The notes beneath the pieces were generated by a model. The model made no database searches. It was not told the DNA's origin and saw only the letters and a list, made by a program, of their open reading frames with translations. A program made the position numbers and the translations under genes. 64,000 nucleotides of DNA from the NCBI RefSeq assembly GCF_028551255.1, contig NZ_CP117030.1, positions 1,054,001 through 1,118,000 on the forward strand, written 5' to 3'. Positions 62,873 through 64,000 of the stretch are shown here, one piece after another. Numbering within the stretch: position 1 is the first letter of the stretch; the number at the start of each line of letters is the position of its first letter. The DNA comes from Vibrio tubiashii (GTDB taxonomy: Bacteria > Pseudomonadota > Gammaproteobacteria > Enterobacterales > Vibrionaceae).

Positions 62873-64000
62873 ATGAAAGACTCTCACGAAATCTGTATCG
62901 GCATGGCTCTGGCGATGAGTTGGCTAACTCGTTCAGCATGGAGACGCCAAGACAGCGGCGTCGAACACATTTTCGACATTGATCAATATATCGCTCTCGC
63001 CCAACGAGCTGAGCGAGCCAAACTCGATTTTATGTTCTCTCCAGATACCTTGTTTCTCGCCAAAGAAGCCGTTCAGTATGAAGCGGGGTTTTCTGGCTTC
63101 GACCCTACCCCTTTGATTGCTTCTGTGGCAAGTCATACCAAAAAAATTGGTCTTGTCTCTACTATCTCAACCACATTTACCCCGCCCTATATCGCCGCTC
63201 GGCAACTGCAATCACTGAGTTGGTTAAGCCAAGGTCGCGCAGGCTGGAACATAGTCACGGCGCTGGGAGGAAATGAAAACTTTGGATTGGGTGAGATGCC
63301 GACATCGCAGGAGCGCTATCATAAAGCGTCTGAATTTGTCGACGTTGTGACTAAACTATGGCAAAGCTATCCTTACGAATCCGTCAAAGCTGACAAAAAG
63401 ACAGGCCAGTTCGCAGACTTAACCTATATCGACAACATCGATCACCACGGTGAACATTTTTATGTGCAAGGCCCGCTGAATATTCCAAGTCATCCAACAG
63501 GTCGTATGCCTTTTTTCCAAGCGGGTGCCTCTGATTCAGGGCGCGATTTCGCCGCCAGAGTTGCCGATGTGATGTTTGCCGCCACCCCAGATATCGAAGC
63601 GGGGTTAGAGCTCAAACAAGACTTGGCTAAACGCTGTATTGCTCATGGTCGCCAACCACACCAACTCAAGGTATTACCCGGCGTTGCCCTCTACTTAGCA
63701 GATAGCAAAGAAGAGGCTTACCAGCTGTTTGAGTCTGCTCATAAAGATATTGATAAAGCGAGGTACTTTAGCTATCTGGAGAAAAATCTAGGTATCGACT
63801 TTTCCACTACCGACCTCGATGAAGTGATCCACTATGAGATGCTTCCCAAGGGGTTTACTGCAGCCAGTCAAACGCATGCTAATCTACTGACCCGTTATAT
63901 AAAGCGCGAATCTCCTACCCTCAAGACGCTACTTTCTCGCCCTGAAGTCATTGGAGCTTCCCATTGGCTTATTGTCGGGACGGTAGAAGAGGCGTTTAAC
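62873..64000 (+). CDS. LLM-class flavin-dependent monooxygenase, NtaA/SnaA-like, cut by window end
   Basis: The frame is open for 376 codons and runs off the window. The ATG follows TAGGAG. It has the (beta/alpha)8 flavin fold of the nitrilotriacetate monooxygenase group: MSWLTRSAWRRQDSGVEH near the start, then GLVSTISTTFTPPYIAARQL (about 92-111), WNIVTALGGNENFGLGEMP and QAGASDSGRDFAARVADV. Such enzymes use reduced FMN from a separate reductase to oxidise C-N or C-S bonds. Nine bases after a siderophore-binding gene, it may process an iron-chelating ligand. Confidence 0.88.
   Translation, partial: MKDSHEICIGMALAMSWLTRSAWRRQDSGVEHIFDIDQYIALAQRAERAKLDFMFSPDTLFLAKEAVQYEAGFSGFDPTPLIASVASHTKKIGLVSTISTTFTPPYIAARQLQSLSWLSQGRAGWNIVTALGGNENFGLGEMPTSQERYHKASEFVDVVTKLWQSYPYESVKADKKTGQFADLTYIDNIDHHGEHFYVQGPLNIPSHPTGRMPFFQAGASDSGRDFAARVADVMFAATPDIEAGLELKQDLAKRCIAHGRQPHQLKVLPGVALYLADSKEEAYQLFESAHKDIDKARYFSYLEKNLGIDFSTTDLDEVIHYEMLPKGFTAASQTHANLLTRYIKRESPTLKTLLSRPEVIGASHWLIVGTVEEAFN

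Overview
The window looks like chromosomal DNA of a marine gammaproteobacterium, most likely a Vibrio. The inference rests on gene content: DUF3332 lipoprotein, DUF3360 transporter, paired BCCT carriers, cNMP/CBS/DUF294 protein beside a DnaQ-like exonuclease, Fur-boxed TonB receptors and many chemoreceptors and diguanylate cyclases. No mobile element, phage gene, CRISPR array or rRNA was seen. Both ends cut a gene.

Region 1 (1-9453) is a branched-chain amino acid catabolic island. A leftward operon (thiolase, mmsA, acyl-CoA dehydrogenase, enoyl-CoA hydratase) suits valine/isoleucine breakdown. It diverges from liuR and the leucine operon liuA-liuB-liuC-liuE. The biotin-bearing liuD subunit is absent between liuC and liuE. 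Two LiuR-type palindromes (TTTACGT-NN-ACGTAAA) lie in the divergent gap. A third lies between etfBA and etfQO (24345-27833), so the electron-transfer chain that takes electrons from the acyl-CoA dehydrogenases probably belongs to the same regulon. The oxo-acid dehydrogenase operon (19228-22452; E1 alpha, E1 beta, E2, no E3) would feed the pathway but shows no such site.

Region 2 (9454-18800) holds signalling genes: a receiver-CheC protein with a PAS-GGDEF cyclase, two tandem tRNA-Gly(UCC) genes, a solute-binding-domain GGDEF protein and a large chemoreceptor. A DUF3332 lipoprotein, a small unknown gene and a sodium:alanine-type symporter follow.

Region 3 (22515-37299) has a second chemoreceptor, the etf genes, a receptor-like Cache-PAS-DUF294 protein, three transporters (DUF3360, BCCT, OFA-type MFS) and a VRR-NUC nuclease.

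Region 4 (37340-42473) is an iron locus: Fur box, OmpR-type two-component pair, second Fur box, TonB receptor and a CeuE/VctP-type binding protein, resembling the PeuRS-PeuA arrangement of V. parahaemolyticus. A similar receptor plus binding-protein cassette sits at 59789-62863, followed by an LLM flavin monooxygenase cut by the window end. Neither cassette has its own ABC permease or ATPase here.

Region 5 (42514-59556) holds an ammonium transporter fused to a diguanylate cyclase, an unknown 152-residue protein, the cis/trans fatty acid isomerase, fhs and the cNMP/CBS/DUF294-exonuclease pair. A second BCCT divergent from a MarR regulator, another GGDEF protein, an Lrp regulator divergent from an EamA exporter, a DUF1289-CWC cysteine-rich protein and an EmrD-like MFS pump complete it. 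The window encodes four diguanylate cyclases and no recognisable c-di-GMP phosphodiesterase.
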